DNA of 64,000 bases, taken from assembly GCA_902794535.1 (NCBI GenBank), contig CADBHQ010000016.1, positions 38,741 through 102,740 on the forward strand, read 5' to 3'. Positions 45,024 through 53,901 of this stretch are shown here, piece by piece. This DNA comes from Fibrobacter succinogenes (lineage in GTDB: Bacteria > Fibrobacterota > Fibrobacteria > Fibrobacterales > Fibrobacteraceae). The translations under genes and the position numbers were made by a program. Below the pieces are notes generated by a model that was given only the letters and a program-made list of their open reading frames with translations, did no database searches and was not told the DNA's origin. Every line of letters starts with the position of its first letter. Within the stretch, counting starts at the first letter, position 1.

Positions 45024-46754
45024 ATGAGTGTTTGGAATTTTAATACCGTTTGTCTTTTGGTCGGGGCGTCTTTTGTGGTGGCCCAGGCAGATTACGTTCC
45101 CCCTTCGACGGCTGTTTCGAAGATTAATTCTTATCGTGGTTATTCGGAGCTTACGAGTGCTGCTTCTGGCATGGATATAGACCAGTATGCCTACAACATG
45201 ACCACGTGGCAAATTAGCAACGGCGGTTTTTACAAGGCCATGGCCGACAAGTACAAGAGTGCCTATTCCGGCGGGCAGAAGTCGGAATGGCGAGCTAAAG
45301 ATGGCGGCGACCTAGGCACTATCGACAACAATGCAACCATCCAAGAAATGCGTTTATTGGCTCTCCGGTATAAGGAGACAACGAATTCCAACTACAAGGC
45401 TGCTTTTAAGACAAGCTTTAACAAGGCTCTGAACTTTATTCTCACCATGCAACGCTCCACGGGCGGGCTTCCGCAGGTGTGGCCCAAGCGCGGTAACTAC
45501 AGCGACCACGTGACGCTCAACGACAATGCCATGGTGCGCGCTATGGTCACTATGATGGATATCGCTAACAAGACTTCGCCTTTTGATTCCGATATCATTG
45601 ACGATGCGACACGAAGCAAGATGAAGTCTGCACTCGACAAGGCAATTCAATACTTGCTCAAGGCGCAGATTGTGAACAATGGAAATTTGACGGTTTGGTG
45701 CGCCCAGCATGATACCGCAAATTATGCACCGCGCCCGGCCCGCGCCTATGAACTGGAATCTAAGTCGGGGAGCGAATCTGCCGGCGTTGTGTGGTTCCTG
45801 ATGAATTGGCCCGAACAGACCGAAGCGATCCAGAAGGCGGTCAAGGGGGCTATTGCCTGGTATAAGAAGACTAAGGTTACGGGACTTTATTTTAACAAGA
45901 AAGCGGGTACATTTGACAAGCGCGATGGAAACGTGCTGTGGTATCGCTTTTACGAAGTGAACAACGACAACTATTTCTTCTGCGACCGCGACGGGGCTAG
46001 CACCAAGACGCAGGACTTTACCAAAATTAGCGAAGAACGTCGCACGGGTTACCAGTGGGCAGGCGATTATGGAACGGCTTTGATTTCGACGGAAGCTGCT
46101 TACTTGACGGCGCTTGAAAAGGCAAATGGAACTTATGTGGAACCGCCCCCGCCGGCAGTGATGTGCGGGAACGATTCCTGCAAGACCTTTATTGATGGCG
46201 TGAACTTTGTAGAAATCGATGGCGTTAAGGAAGCGACTAATTTGGGCTTTGTGGGCGAGGGCTACGCGAATGTTTCCAACGCAACGGGTAGCTTCGTGAC
46301 TTATGGCGTGACCGCTGCCAAGGCTGGCAAATACACGCTGACCATCAGCTTTGCAAACGGCGGTGGCTCCGCTCGCGGTTACAGCATCAGTGTGGGCGAC
46401 AAGACGCTCTTGGCCGACGGCAGCATGGAATCGACCAGTGCCTGGACCTCTTGGAAAACGCTGTCGGTAGAAATCGAACTGGATACGGGCTACAGCGAAC
46501 TCAAATTCACAAGCACCTCGAAAGACGGCATGGCAAACATCGATTACCTCGGCTGGATGAGTGCAGATTTGTACGCTGGCAAGGTTGATTTGGGTGAATC
46601 GGGCAAAACCGCGATAGGCTCGCGCATGGTGCTTCCGGCAGGAATGGCAACGGACCGCTACTACGTAGATTTTGGTCGCGTGGGCGGTGCAAGCGCTGGC
46701 GTTTATCTGCAACGTAAAAACGGCAAAATCTTCCGCGTGAACGGAGCGAGGTAA
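45024..46754 (+). CDS. Secreted pectate lyase PL10 with carbohydrate-binding module
   Basis: A 576-aa protein. A signal peptide (about 1-22) is followed by the PL10 domain (25-375): YAYNMTTWQISNGGF, GTIDNNATIQEMRLL with the calcium/catalytic Asp, LPQVWPKRGNYSDHVTLNDNAMV, and RRTGYQWAGDYG with the catalytic Arg. After a PPPP linker, a CBM35-like beta-sandwich (NFVEIDGVKEATNLGFVGEGY..ANIDYLGWM) covers 395-515. The enzyme cleaves homogalacturonan by beta-elimination. Its end is followed after one base by a pectinesterase gene, so demethylation and cleavage are made together. GGGGGT lies before the ATG with a TATAGATT element. Confidence 0.9.
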   Translation: MSVWNFNTVCLLVGASFVVAQADYVPPSTAVSKINSYRGYSELTSAASGMDIDQYAYNMTTWQISNGGFYKAMADKYKSAYSGGQKSEWRAKDGGDLGTIDNNATIQEMRLLALRYKETTNSNYKAAFKTSFNKALNFILTMQRSTGGLPQVWPKRGNYSDHVTLNDNAMVRAMVTMMDIANKTSPFDSDIIDDATRSKMKSALDKAIQYLLKAQIVNNGNLTVWCAQHDTANYAPRPARAYELESKSGSESAGVVWFLMNWPEQTEAIQKAVKGAIAWYKKTKVTGLYFNKKAGTFDKRDGNVLWYRFYEVNNDNYFFCDRDGASTKTQDFTKISEERRTGYQWAGDYGTALISTEAAYLTALEKANGTYVEPPPPAVMCGNDSCKTFIDGVNFVEIDGVKEATNLGFVGEGYANVSNATGSFVTYGVTAAKAGKYTLTISFANGGGSARGYSISVGDKTLLADGSMESTSAWTSWKTLSVEIELDTGYSELKFTSTSKDGMANIDYLGWMSADLYAGKVDLGESGKTAIGSRMVLPAGMATDRYYVDFGRVGGASAGVYLQRKNGKIFRVNGAR

Positions 46755-46755
46755 T

Positions 46756-48876
46756 ATGTTGAATAGGGCTATTCTTTGTGCTACTTTGGGCTTGGCAGTT
46801 TCTGCCTCCGCAGTCGAAAAAAAGAAAATCGATTTCGTGGTCGGTGTCGATGGCGACTTTAAGGCGGCCATGAGCAAGGCTGCGTCTTCGGGCGCGAGCG
46901 AATCGAACCATTTCGTTATCTTCTTCCCCGATGGCGAATACAACATCGGAAGCCTTACCGGCGACAGCAACCAGATGACGACTTTCACGGCGTCGAATAC
47001 TTCGCTTGTGGGCCAGAGCGCCGACAAGACGGTTCTTTACAACAAGTCCATTAACGAAGGCATTAGCGTGACCGCGACTCTCAAGGTGAGCGCAAATAGC
47101 GTGTACATGCAAGACATTACGCTTTACAACAAGGCAAACTACGGGAATGAAGCCAACTGCGGCAGCGCCTGCCGCCACGACGCGCTCATGACTGTGGGCG
47201 ACAAGCTTGTATACAAGAACGTAAAGCTCCTGAGTACGCAGGATACCTATTACACCAAGCTGAACAACAACAAGAAGGGCCGCAGCTATTGGGAAAACGG
47301 ACAGATCGAAGGTACGGTCGACTTTATTTGCGGTGACGGCGATGTGTTCTTTGAAGGAACGAACCTAGTGATGCGCCGTAGCGGCGGCTACATTACCGCC
47401 TCGCAGAACAATACCGATTGGGGTTACGTGTTCAACAACACGACAATCACCGTGACGAACAGCAACTTTAACGGCACGTTCTACTTGGGGCGTTCGTGGG
47501 GAACTGCAAGAACAGTTTTCTTGAACACCAAGATGATTGCGCAGCCCACAGCCGAAGGCTGGCAAAAGAACATGAATTCGGCGCCCAAGGTCTTTGGCGA
47601 ATACAACAGCAAAGACGGCAACGGGAACGCGGTGAACACGAGCAAACGTCGAACCTACTTTGACGGCAGCAAAGATGGCTCTACCGCGACGCTCAAGACG
47701 GTGTGGAATGCAAGCGATGCCGCCAAGTACACGCTTTCGAACGTGCTCGGCGGCTCTGACAAGTGGGATCCGACCAAGTTGACGGCGCAGGTTTCTGCTC
47801 CGAAAATCGCGCAGGAAGGCGCCGAAATTGTCTGGGCCGACGACAATAATGCCCGCGCTTGGGTGGTGTTTGTAAACGGCAAGTACAAGGCGAATGTAGT
47901 CGCTCCGAGTTTCTCGCTCGAAGGCGTTGCCACGGGCTCCAAGATTACGGTGCGTGCCGCCAACAGCATGGGCGGTCTCGGTGCGTATTCCAACGAAGTC
48001 ACGACGCTCGATGCGAATGTGACTTACTACAAAGTAACGCTTGGCGATGCAATCGGCGGCAAGGTGACGACAAACCTCAGCGGCGACAAAGTGGCCGAGG
48101 GCAAGACGGCGACCTTTACCGCAGTCCCGAATGCGGGCTGGGAATTCGCGGGCTGGAGCGGCAAGAGCGCAAGCCAGATTGATGCGAGCAAGGCTGCGGT
48201 TGAAATCGTCGCGACGGGTGATATCGAACTCATTCCGAGTTTTACAGCCAAGGGTACGACCGTATTCCAAGTGGAAGATGGAATCATTACGAATGCCGCT
48301 GCCGAAAGCAACAATGCGGGCTTTAACGGAACTGCCTTCGTGAATTTTGCGGCAGGCGATTTGAGCATGGTGCAAGTTCCGGTTTTTGTCGAAGTTGCAG
48401 GCGAGTACGAAGTTGAAGTGCGCTACGCGAACGGTAGCGGCAGTGCCCGCAGCTTGGCGGCCGCGGCTCCTGGCGTGTGCTCCGCCGGCATTGACGGCTG
48501 CAAGAGTGCCGAATCGCTGACCTTTGCGGCAACTACGAATTGGACCACTTGGGAAACGCTTTCGTTCAAGGCGAAACTCGCCGAGGGCGCAGGCTATATG
48601 ACGTTTGCGAGCATGGGCGGAAACGATGGCCCGAACTTGGATCAGGTGGAACTGAAGTTGCAGAAAGCTGACGCGATTACATCGATTCGCGGGCTTGCTA
48701 CGCCGAGCCAACAGCTCATTCCGACCACTCGCGCTCGCCTGTTTACCTTGACGGGACAACTGATTCGTGAATCCGTGGGGCCAAGCGTAAGCACCGAAAA
48801 TCTGGCGCCGGGCATGTACCTGCTGCAGCGTGGCGACGGCTCCCTACTCCGCCAGCAAATCATCCGCGTGAAATAA
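46756..48876 (+). CDS. Secreted multi-domain pectinesterase CE8
   Basis: A 706-aa exported enzyme. After a signal peptide (1-19), the CE8 beta-helix (about 25-335) contains STQDTYYT (acid Asp), IEGTVDFICGDGDVFFEG with the nucleophile Asp, and YLGRSWG with the substrate-binding Arg. Downstream lie an Ig-like segment, a repeat with GGKVTTNLSGDKVAEGKTATFTA..GWEFAGWSG (bacterial InlB-type B-repeat), and a CBM35/CBM6-like domain (about 510-640). The last segment is a short type IX-like sorting tail (ARLFTLTGQLIRE..LAPGMYLLQ..QQIIRVK). It removes methyl ester from pectin for the lyase encoded just before. GAGGTAAT precedes the ATG. Confidence 0.9.
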   Translation: MLNRAILCATLGLAVSASAVEKKKIDFVVGVDGDFKAAMSKAASSGASESNHFVIFFPDGEYNIGSLTGDSNQMTTFTASNTSLVGQSADKTVLYNKSINEGISVTATLKVSANSVYMQDITLYNKANYGNEANCGSACRHDALMTVGDKLVYKNVKLLSTQDTYYTKLNNNKKGRSYWENGQIEGTVDFICGDGDVFFEGTNLVMRRSGGYITASQNNTDWGYVFNNTTITVTNSNFNGTFYLGRSWGTARTVFLNTKMIAQPTAEGWQKNMNSAPKVFGEYNSKDGNGNAVNTSKRRTYFDGSKDGSTATLKTVWNASDAAKYTLSNVLGGSDKWDPTKLTAQVSAPKIAQEGAEIVWADDNNARAWVVFVNGKYKANVVAPSFSLEGVATGSKITVRAANSMGGLGAYSNEVTTLDANVTYYKVTLGDAIGGKVTTNLSGDKVAEGKTATFTAVPNAGWEFAGWSGKSASQIDASKAAVEIVATGDIELIPSFTAKGTTVFQVEDGIITNAAAESNNAGFNGTAFVNFAAGDLSMVQVPVFVEVAGEYEVEVRYANGSGSARSLAAAAPGVCSAGIDGCKSAESLTFAATTNWTTWETLSFKAKLAEGAGYMTFASMGGNDGPNLDQVELKLQKADAITSIRGLATPSQQLIPTTRARLFTLTGQLIRESVGPSVSTENLAPGMYLLQRGDGSLLRQQIIRVK

Positions 48877-48885
48877 CTAAAGCTT

Positions 48886-48920
48886 GTCATCCTGAGCTTG
48901 TCGAAGGATCTCAGAATGAC
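48886..48920. repeat. TCATCCTGAGC...GAAGGATCT dispersed repeat, copy 1
   Basis: TGTCATCCTGAGCTTGTCGAAGGATCTCAGAATGAC-like sequence between genes, with a partial inverted symmetry (GTCAT..ATGAC). A second copy is at 52365-52413. Such elements are widespread in bacteria. Confidence 0.7.
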
Positions 48921-48957
48921 ACTTTGAATAATACCTTTTTACTATATTGCTCCTCGT

Positions 48958-49869
48958 ATGTTAGGTATTGAGCAGAAAAAAGGAAACGACGATAACCTGT
49001 GCGGGCGCATGATTGCCTACGCCAAGATTTTGCCGAACCCCGATGAACGGGATAGCGGCACTCCGTTCGATGACATGATTAAGAACGGGCTCTTGGCGCT
49101 CGAAGGTGATTTCCGCATGTTCTCGCCGCGCTTACCTAGCAAGAAGGCTCTTGATCGTGCTGTCGATGACAAAATCAACGACATGCTGGAATCGATGCAA
49201 GCCGATGGTGTCGACCTTCCGCCTGATATGGATGTCGAATCGATGCGCGAACGCCTGCATGAACTTTCGAGCATGGAAGTCATCCCGATTCCGGCGAAGA
49301 TTGGTAATTTTTCCCGCGAAGAAGATATTCTTGCCGAAGATGCCGACATTTATTACATCGGTGAATTTATTGGCGCGGGGCAGGCTCACTTTTGCCTCAC
49401 GACGCTCCCGATTTATTATCAGGCGCGTTTCCGCGAACAGTCCCGCAAAAAAGAAATGGACTTCTTGAACGATGCGCTTTCGCAGTTGGAAACCGGTGAA
49501 TTCGTAGATACCGATGACCTGCAGAAAGATTCCGAAGAACTTTTCCCGAAGGGTGTTACGCTGAATACCTTCATGGGCGATTTAGGCAAGCTCCTGAATA
49601 CGCGCGTGATTCCGTTCTTGCTTGCGCTCGAAACCGAAGAACAGTACAACGAACAAATCAAGCTGTTCTACGAATTCATGAAGGGCTATCCGGTTCAGGC
49701 CGATGTCAAGCTGATTGACCTTGCGCTCCGCGACTTGCGCGAAAAACGCGATTCATCGATGGCTCGCAAGTTGCTGGAACTTGGCTGTCAAAAGATTGAC
49801 GCCATCTATAACGAAAATCCGCAAAAAGCCCGTGAAATCGGGCTTGAGATTGCGAAGTTCGCAAAGTAA
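48958..49869 (+). CDS. Unrecognised 303-aa acidic cytoplasmic protein
   Basis: No signal peptide. It starts MLGIEQKKGNDDNLCGRMIAYAKILPNPD and contains a well-ordered beta-rich middle (VIPIPAKIGNFSREEDILAEDADIYYIGEFIG) and helical C-terminus. I recognise no family. The TATATT element (48943-48948) is 9 bases before the ATG without a ribosome site. The neighbours (pectin enzymes upstream, M16 peptidase downstream on the other strand) do not point to a function. Confidence 0.6.
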   Translation: MLGIEQKKGNDDNLCGRMIAYAKILPNPDERDSGTPFDDMIKNGLLALEGDFRMFSPRLPSKKALDRAVDDKINDMLESMQADGVDLPPDMDVESMRERLHELSSMEVIPIPAKIGNFSREEDILAEDADIYYIGEFIGAGQAHFCLTTLPIYYQARFREQSRKKEMDFLNDALSQLETGEFVDTDDLQKDSEELFPKGVTLNTFMGDLGKLLNTRVIPFLLALETEEQYNEQIKLFYEFMKGYPVQADVKLIDLALRDLREKRDSSMARKLLELGCQKIDAIYNENPQKAREIGLEIAKFAK

Positions 49870-49880
49870 TGTTCCTGCGT

Positions 49881-49962
49881 GTCTTCCCGGCCTTGCCAAT
49901 AGACACTTGCAGCTTTGCTGCTTAGTGGATATGGTCCTCGGAACGGGGAAGCCGGGATCTCC
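49881..49962. repeat. GTCTTCCCGG...CCGGGATCTCC element, long copy
   Basis: The ends match the pair at 1808-1928, here separated by 60 bases (82 bp in total). The ends are inverted repeats of one another. This is the largest copy in the window, with a central sequence TTGCAGCTTTGCTGC that can itself form a hairpin. Confidence 0.6.
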
Positions 49963-49965
49963 TTT

Positions 49966-51441
49966 TTATTTCTTTAGCAAAAAACCTGCGACAGACTTTT
50001 CTTTCACGAAAGTCTTCTGGGCTGCGGCTTGAACATCTGCGGCGGAAACTTTATTGAGCTGATCCGCCCAATTCAAGAAGATGCGGTAATCGCCGAACAT
50101 TTCATACCAGGCAAGCATGGTCGCTACGTTTTCCATATCGGTCAGGCTACGAACGAGCCCAGCGTAGGCGCGGTTCTTGACCTTCTGAAAGTCGCGTTCA
50201 GTCACAGGTTCGGTCTTGAGTTTTTCAAGTTCTTCCCACACGATTTTTTCGACCTTCGCGGGGTCGGCATCCGGGCGCATGTTCACGGTGACGCCGAATT
50301 CCGAAATGTACTTGTTCGGGCTATTGCTTGCACTCACGCTCACGGCAAGTTTTTCTTCTTGCACCAGGCGCTTGTAAAGTCTGCCGGAACGGCCATTCAA
50401 AACGCCCTCGGCAATGTCGAGCGGGTAAAGAATGCTGTCGCCGACTTCAGGAGTCTTGAAGGTCAACGCAAACATATTCGGAGCATCGGGGCGCGTGACG
50501 GTCAAGCGCTTTTCGCCGGCTTGTTCGGGATCGCGAATCGTAAGCGGCGGGAATGCTTCACCAGTCGGAATTGGACCGAAATACTTCTTGACCATTTCCA
50601 TGGTCGCGGTCGTGTCGAGGTCGCCTGCAAGCACCAGAATCGCATTGCGCGGCTTGTAATACTTGCGGTAATGTTCGTCGGCCATTTCACGCGTGAGGTT
50701 CATGATATCGCTCGGCCAGCCGATGGTCGGCACGCGGTACGGGAATGCCTCGTAAATCATGGAATTCAGCGTTTCGATGAATCGGCCTGTCGGCTTGTCG
50801 TCGTAGCGCATGCGGCGTTCTTCGCGCACGACCATGCGTTCGGAATAGAATTCGCGCAACACGGCGTTCTGCATGCGGTCTGCTTCGAGCCACATGAAAA
50901 GTTCGATCTTGTTCTTCGGGAGAGTCACGATGTAGGCGGTCATCAAGTCGCTGGTAAAGGCGTTCAGGCCCGTGCCACCGGCGGCCTGATAAGCGCTCCA
51001 GAGTTCGTCCTTCACGAAAATCTTGCGGTGCTCGTTCACTACAGAATCGTGCTCGGCGGTGAGCTTGTTTACCTTAGCGGTGTCGCCGGCCAGAATCGCC
51101 GGGCGGATCAAGGCCTGCAGACTATCTTGCGTGGCCATAAACTTGGCGTCGGCAATGCTATCGGTAATGCCGACTTTCTTGGTGCCCTTGAAAAGTTCAT
51201 GTTCCAGAATGTGGGCAAGTCCCGACTTTCCCGGAACTTCGTGCACGGAACCCGTCACGTAAAACAGGCGGCAGCTTACCGTAGGCGCCTGCTTGTTCGG
51301 GTGCAAAAGCACCGTGAGCCCGTTGGGCAAAACTTCCTTGTGTACAGTCAAATTGACCTGGGCCTGTGCCGGAGCTGCAAACATCAATGCTCCTGCGATA
51401 CAAGCTACTGCACCTGAAACTTTTTTCATGAAACTTCTCAT
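49966..51441 (-). CDS. M16-family zinc peptidase
   Basis: A signal peptide (MKKVSGAVACIAGALMFAAPAQA) leads a 491-aa insulinase-type protein. The inverted zinc motif HILEH is at 77-81, and LEADRM supplies the more distant Glu region. A long helical insertion follows the zinc motif (QDSLQALIRPAILAGDTAKVNKLTAEH). The second half (AMFALTFKTPEVGDSIL..) is the inactive M16C-like lobe. It degrades peptides in the periplasm or outer membrane. The start overlaps the CDF gene stop (ATGA), giving translational coupling. Confidence 0.88.
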   Translation of the reverse strand: MRSFMKKVSGAVACIAGALMFAAPAQAQVNLTVHKEVLPNGLTVLLHPNKQAPTVSCRLFYVTGSVHEVPGKSGLAHILEHELFKGTKKVGITDSIADAKFMATQDSLQALIRPAILAGDTAKVNKLTAEHDSVVNEHRKIFVKDELWSAYQAAGGTGLNAFTSDLMTAYIVTLPKNKIELFMWLEADRMQNAVLREFYSERMVVREERRMRYDDKPTGRFIETLNSMIYEAFPYRVPTIGWPSDIMNLTREMADEHYRKYYKPRNAILVLAGDLDTTATMEMVKKYFGPIPTGEAFPPLTIRDPEQAGEKRLTVTRPDAPNMFALTFKTPEVGDSILYPLDIAEGVLNGRSGRLYKRLVQEEKLAVSVSASNSPNKYISEFGVTVNMRPDADPAKVEKIVWEELEKLKTEPVTERDFQKVKNRAYAGLVRSLTDMENVATMLAWYEMFGDYRIFLNWADQLNKVSAADVQAAAQKTFVKEKSVAGFLLKK

Positions 51442-52340
51442 TTCACTTTCCTTTCATCATAGGGGTCAATGTGCACAAGCGCATCGACCACGTTTTCGCC
51501 CGCTTCAATAATACGGCGTTCCACTTCTTCGGCCAAATCATGCGCGGCCAAGAGCGTCATGTCGGCGGGGACAACCACATGCAAATCTACATGCAAATCG
51601 CTCCCTACGTAACGCGTGCGGAACCCGTGAATGCTAATCACATTCGGACAGGCGAGTGCGACGTCTTTTAACTTTTGGGCAACCTCGGCGCTGGCGCCTT
51701 CATCGGCCACGCGGTGGATTCCCGGCCATGCAATCTCAAAGCCCGAATGCAGAATGAATACCGATACGATAATTGCGCCTACGGAGTCTGCGAACCAGAG
51801 CGTCGGACAAAGAATCCCGAACAAGACCGCGACCAAAACAGGAATAGAACTATAGGCGTCGCTCCGGTGGTGCCAAGCGTTTGCCTCGACAGCTTCGCTG
51901 CGAATCGCGCGACCCTTCGCCCGCGTGTAGCGGAAAAGAGCTTCTTTCACGATAATCGAAACGGCTGCCATAATCGCGGCAATCCATTCTGGGTGTGACT
52001 GCTCGCCATTTTTGAGTGCCACGACCGCATTATAGCCAAGTCCAATGCCCACGGCACAAACCGCAAGCCCGATTCCGACCGAAATCAGCGTTTCGAATCG
52101 CCTATGCCCATACGGGTGCTCTGCGTCGGGCGGAGAATTCCAAAAACGCGACCCGACGATAATCGCAATATCCGTAATAAAATCAGACGCACTGTGAATG
52201 GCGTCGGCAATAAGTGCCTGAGACCCGCCAAAATAACCCGCAAAAAACTTGCCTACCGACAAGACCACGTTCCAGCCGAGCCCCACCCACGTAACGCGGC
52301 GGACCTCTGCGCTGTCATCTTTTTTTGCAATACGAGTCAT
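51438..52340 (-). CDS. Cation diffusion facilitator family transporter
   Basis: A 300-aa protein with six membrane helices. Signature metal sites in helices II and V are ALIADAIHSASDFITD and ANAWHHRSDAYSS, with HxxxD pairs. The C-terminal cytoplasmic domain has SDLHVDLHVVVPADMTLLAAHDLAEEVE. It exports Zn, Fe or Mn by proton antiport. It is the first gene of a two-gene unit with the M16 zinc peptidase, which hints at zinc handling for that enzyme. No metal-response element is clear upstream. Confidence 0.88.
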   Translation of the reverse strand: MTRIAKKDDSAEVRRVTWVGLGWNVVLSVGKFFAGYFGGSQALIADAIHSASDFITDIAIIVGSRFWNSPPDAEHPYGHRRFETLISVGIGLAVCAVGIGLGYNAVVALKNGEQSHPEWIAAIMAAVSIIVKEALFRYTRAKGRAIRSEAVEANAWHHRSDAYSSIPVLVAVLFGILCPTLWFADSVGAIIVSVFILHSGFEIAWPGIHRVADEGASAEVAQKLKDVALACPNVISIHGFRTRYVGSDLHVDLHVVVPADMTLLAAHDLAEEVERRIIEAGENVVDALVHIDPYDERKVK

Positions 52341-52364
52341 AATCTAGACGAAAGAATGGCGGAT

Positions 52365-52413
52365 GTGTCATCCTGAGCGTAGCCTGTAGGGCGTAGTCGA
52401 AGGATCTTGAGCA
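52365..52413. repeat. TCATCCTGAGC...GAAGGATCT dispersed repeat, copy 2
   Basis: TGTCATCCTGAGCGTAGCC...GTCGAAGGATCTTGAGCAT between the CDF gene and the membrane-fusion gene. The inner spacer differs from the copy at 48886, as expected of this mobile-hairpin class. Confidence 0.7.
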
Positions 52414-52523
52414 TAATATAAAAAATTGGGAATAAACTCTTGCGAATAGGCAACCTTTTGTCGTTCTTGCGCATCTAAATTTTCGAAAACGTCGGTAATA
52501 CTTTTTATTTTTGGGTCTGTTGT

Positions 52524-53831
52524 ATGAAACGATTGCTCAAATTCATCATAAAATTTATCGTGGTGCTTGCCGTATTGGCGGGTATCGGGTTTGGGGTGAA
52601 AACTTTCTTTTTTGACGCAAAGGTCGAAAATGCCGCAGGCCCGCTCGTAAGCACCAAGGTGGTGCAGACCACAATCTCGACCACCATTTCGGCAACCGGT
52701 ACGCTGGAACCCGTCGATCAGGTGGAAGTCGGTACGCAGGTGTCGGGTGACATCGCCAAAATCAACGTCGACTTCAATTCCAAGGTCAAAAAGGGCCAGG
52801 TGATTGCCGAACTCGACAAGTCCAAGCTCAAGGCAACGCTCACGCAGGCCGAAATCGCCTACAAGTCGGCCGAAAACGATTTCAAGTTCAAGGAATCGAC
52901 CTACAACCGCGTCAAGAAACTTTCCGAAAGCAATTCCGCAAGCGCCGTAGAACTCGAAACCGCCGAATACAACATGAATTCGGCAAAGCTCGCCGTAGAA
53001 CGCAGCCAAAATGAAGTCAACCAGGCCCGCCTCAACTTGAGCTACGCCACGATCAAGAGCCCCATCGACGGCGTGGTTTTAAAGCGTGCGGTAGAAGTCG
53101 GCCAGACGGTGGCCGCCTCCATGAGCACTCCTACTTTGTTTGTAATCGCAAAAGACTTGAGCCAAATGAAGGTGATGGCCGCCGTAGATGAAGCAGACAT
53201 CGGTCAGGTGAAGCAAGGGCAACGCGTTACATTCACCGTAGACGCTTTCCAGAACGAAACTTTCAACGGCTCGGTGCAAGAAGTCCGTCTGAATCCGACG
53301 ACTACGAGCAACGTGGTGACTTACACCGTCGTAATCACTGCCGAAAATCCGGAACAAAAGCTGCTCCCCGGCATGACGGCGACCTGTACCATCGTGACCC
53401 AGGAGATCACCGACGCCATCGCGATCCCGGTGAAGGCTCTCAAGTTTACGCCTGCCGACGGCACCCCGATGGCTGAACCGCCCAAGGGCATGCGTCCGCC
53501 GCACCCCGAATCCGGCGATTCCACCTCCGGCGACTTCCCCAAAAGAGACTTCAAAAAGGGTGATTTCCCACCCATGCCGCCCAAGTCCTTCAAAAAACGT
53601 GCTGACGGCAAAAAGCCTAGCGGCAACCTGGTGTGGGTCAGCATTGACGGCAAGGCCGCCCCGCGCCCCGTCAAGACCGGCATCAGCGACGGCGTGAACA
53701 TCCAGATTCTCAAGGGCCTCTCCGTAGGAGACTCCGTGGTCGTAAGCCAAGAAACCCTCGGCACCACCAAGGAAAAGTCCGCTGCCAGCAGCCCCTTCAT
53801 GCCCGGTCCCCCCGGAAAAAAGAAAAAGTAA
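52524..53831 (+). CDS. Orphan periplasmic adaptor protein, MacA/HlyD family
   Basis: A 435-aa membrane-fusion protein. It has an N-terminal signal anchor (FIIKFIVVLAVLAGIGFGV), lipoyl halves VEVGTQVSGDIAKINVDFNSKVKKGQVIAELDKS and ATIKSPIDGVVLKRAVEVGQTVAAS, a coiled-coil hairpin between them (about 105-175), a beta-barrel domain and a C-terminal domain. A 60-residue insertion rich in Pro, Lys and Asp (335-395: MRPPHPESGDSTSGDFPKRDF) breaks the barrel region. The usual MacB ABC partner and outer-membrane channel are not adjacent. A TATTTTTGGG element lies upstream. It may join a transporter encoded elsewhere. Confidence 0.82.
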   Translation: MKRLLKFIIKFIVVLAVLAGIGFGVKTFFFDAKVENAAGPLVSTKVVQTTISTTISATGTLEPVDQVEVGTQVSGDIAKINVDFNSKVKKGQVIAELDKSKLKATLTQAEIAYKSAENDFKFKESTYNRVKKLSESNSASAVELETAEYNMNSAKLAVERSQNEVNQARLNLSYATIKSPIDGVVLKRAVEVGQTVAASMSTPTLFVIAKDLSQMKVMAAVDEADIGQVKQGQRVTFTVDAFQNETFNGSVQEVRLNPTTTSNVVTYTVVITAENPEQKLLPGMTATCTIVTQEITDAIAIPVKALKFTPADGTPMAEPPKGMRPPHPESGDSTSGDFPKRDFKKGDFPPMPPKSFKKRADGKKPSGNLVWVSIDGKAAPRPVKTGISDGVNIQILKGLSVGDSVVVSQETLGTTKEKSAASSPFMPGPPGKKKK

Positions 53832-53842
53832 ACGCAAACTTT

Positions 53843-53884
53843 AACCGCGAAATTCGTCAAACATTGACTTGTATCGCGGTTTTT
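53843..53884 (+). terminator. Possible terminator overlapping the yceD promoter
   Basis: AACCGCGA/TCGCGGTT arms with a 23-base loop followed by TTTT. The loop contains TTGAC (-33) and the TAAATTTG (53887-53894) sits just after it. The long loop makes the terminator call tentative. Confidence 0.4.
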
Positions 53885-53886
53885 AC

Positions 53887-53894
53887 TAAATTTG
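53887..53894 (+). promoter_or_regulatory. TAAATTTG promoter element of the yceD operon
   Basis: ATTG at 53863-53866, 20 bases, then TAAATTTG, matching the Bacteroidetes -33/-7 arrangement. The same TTTACTAAATTTG string recurs before acpP at 57561-57573. The yceD start (TTG at 53902) is 7 bases later. Confidence 0.5.
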
Positions 53895-53901
53895 GGCTAC
53901 T

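Noticed and set aside
45354..47027. Long open frame (557 codons) on the minus strand across the pectate lyase gene
   Set aside because: Antisense to PL10 and the start of CE8, both of which have clear domains. The translation is a His/Arg/Ala-rich shadow without any family signature.
47365..48759. 464-codon minus-strand frame across the pectinesterase
   Set aside because: A shadow frame produced by the codon bias of CE8; no start signal or motif.
50029..51417. 462-codon plus-strand frame opposite the M16 peptidase
   Set aside because: Composition rich in His and Arg as expected for an antisense shadow; the M16 frame has a signal peptide and HxxEH motif.
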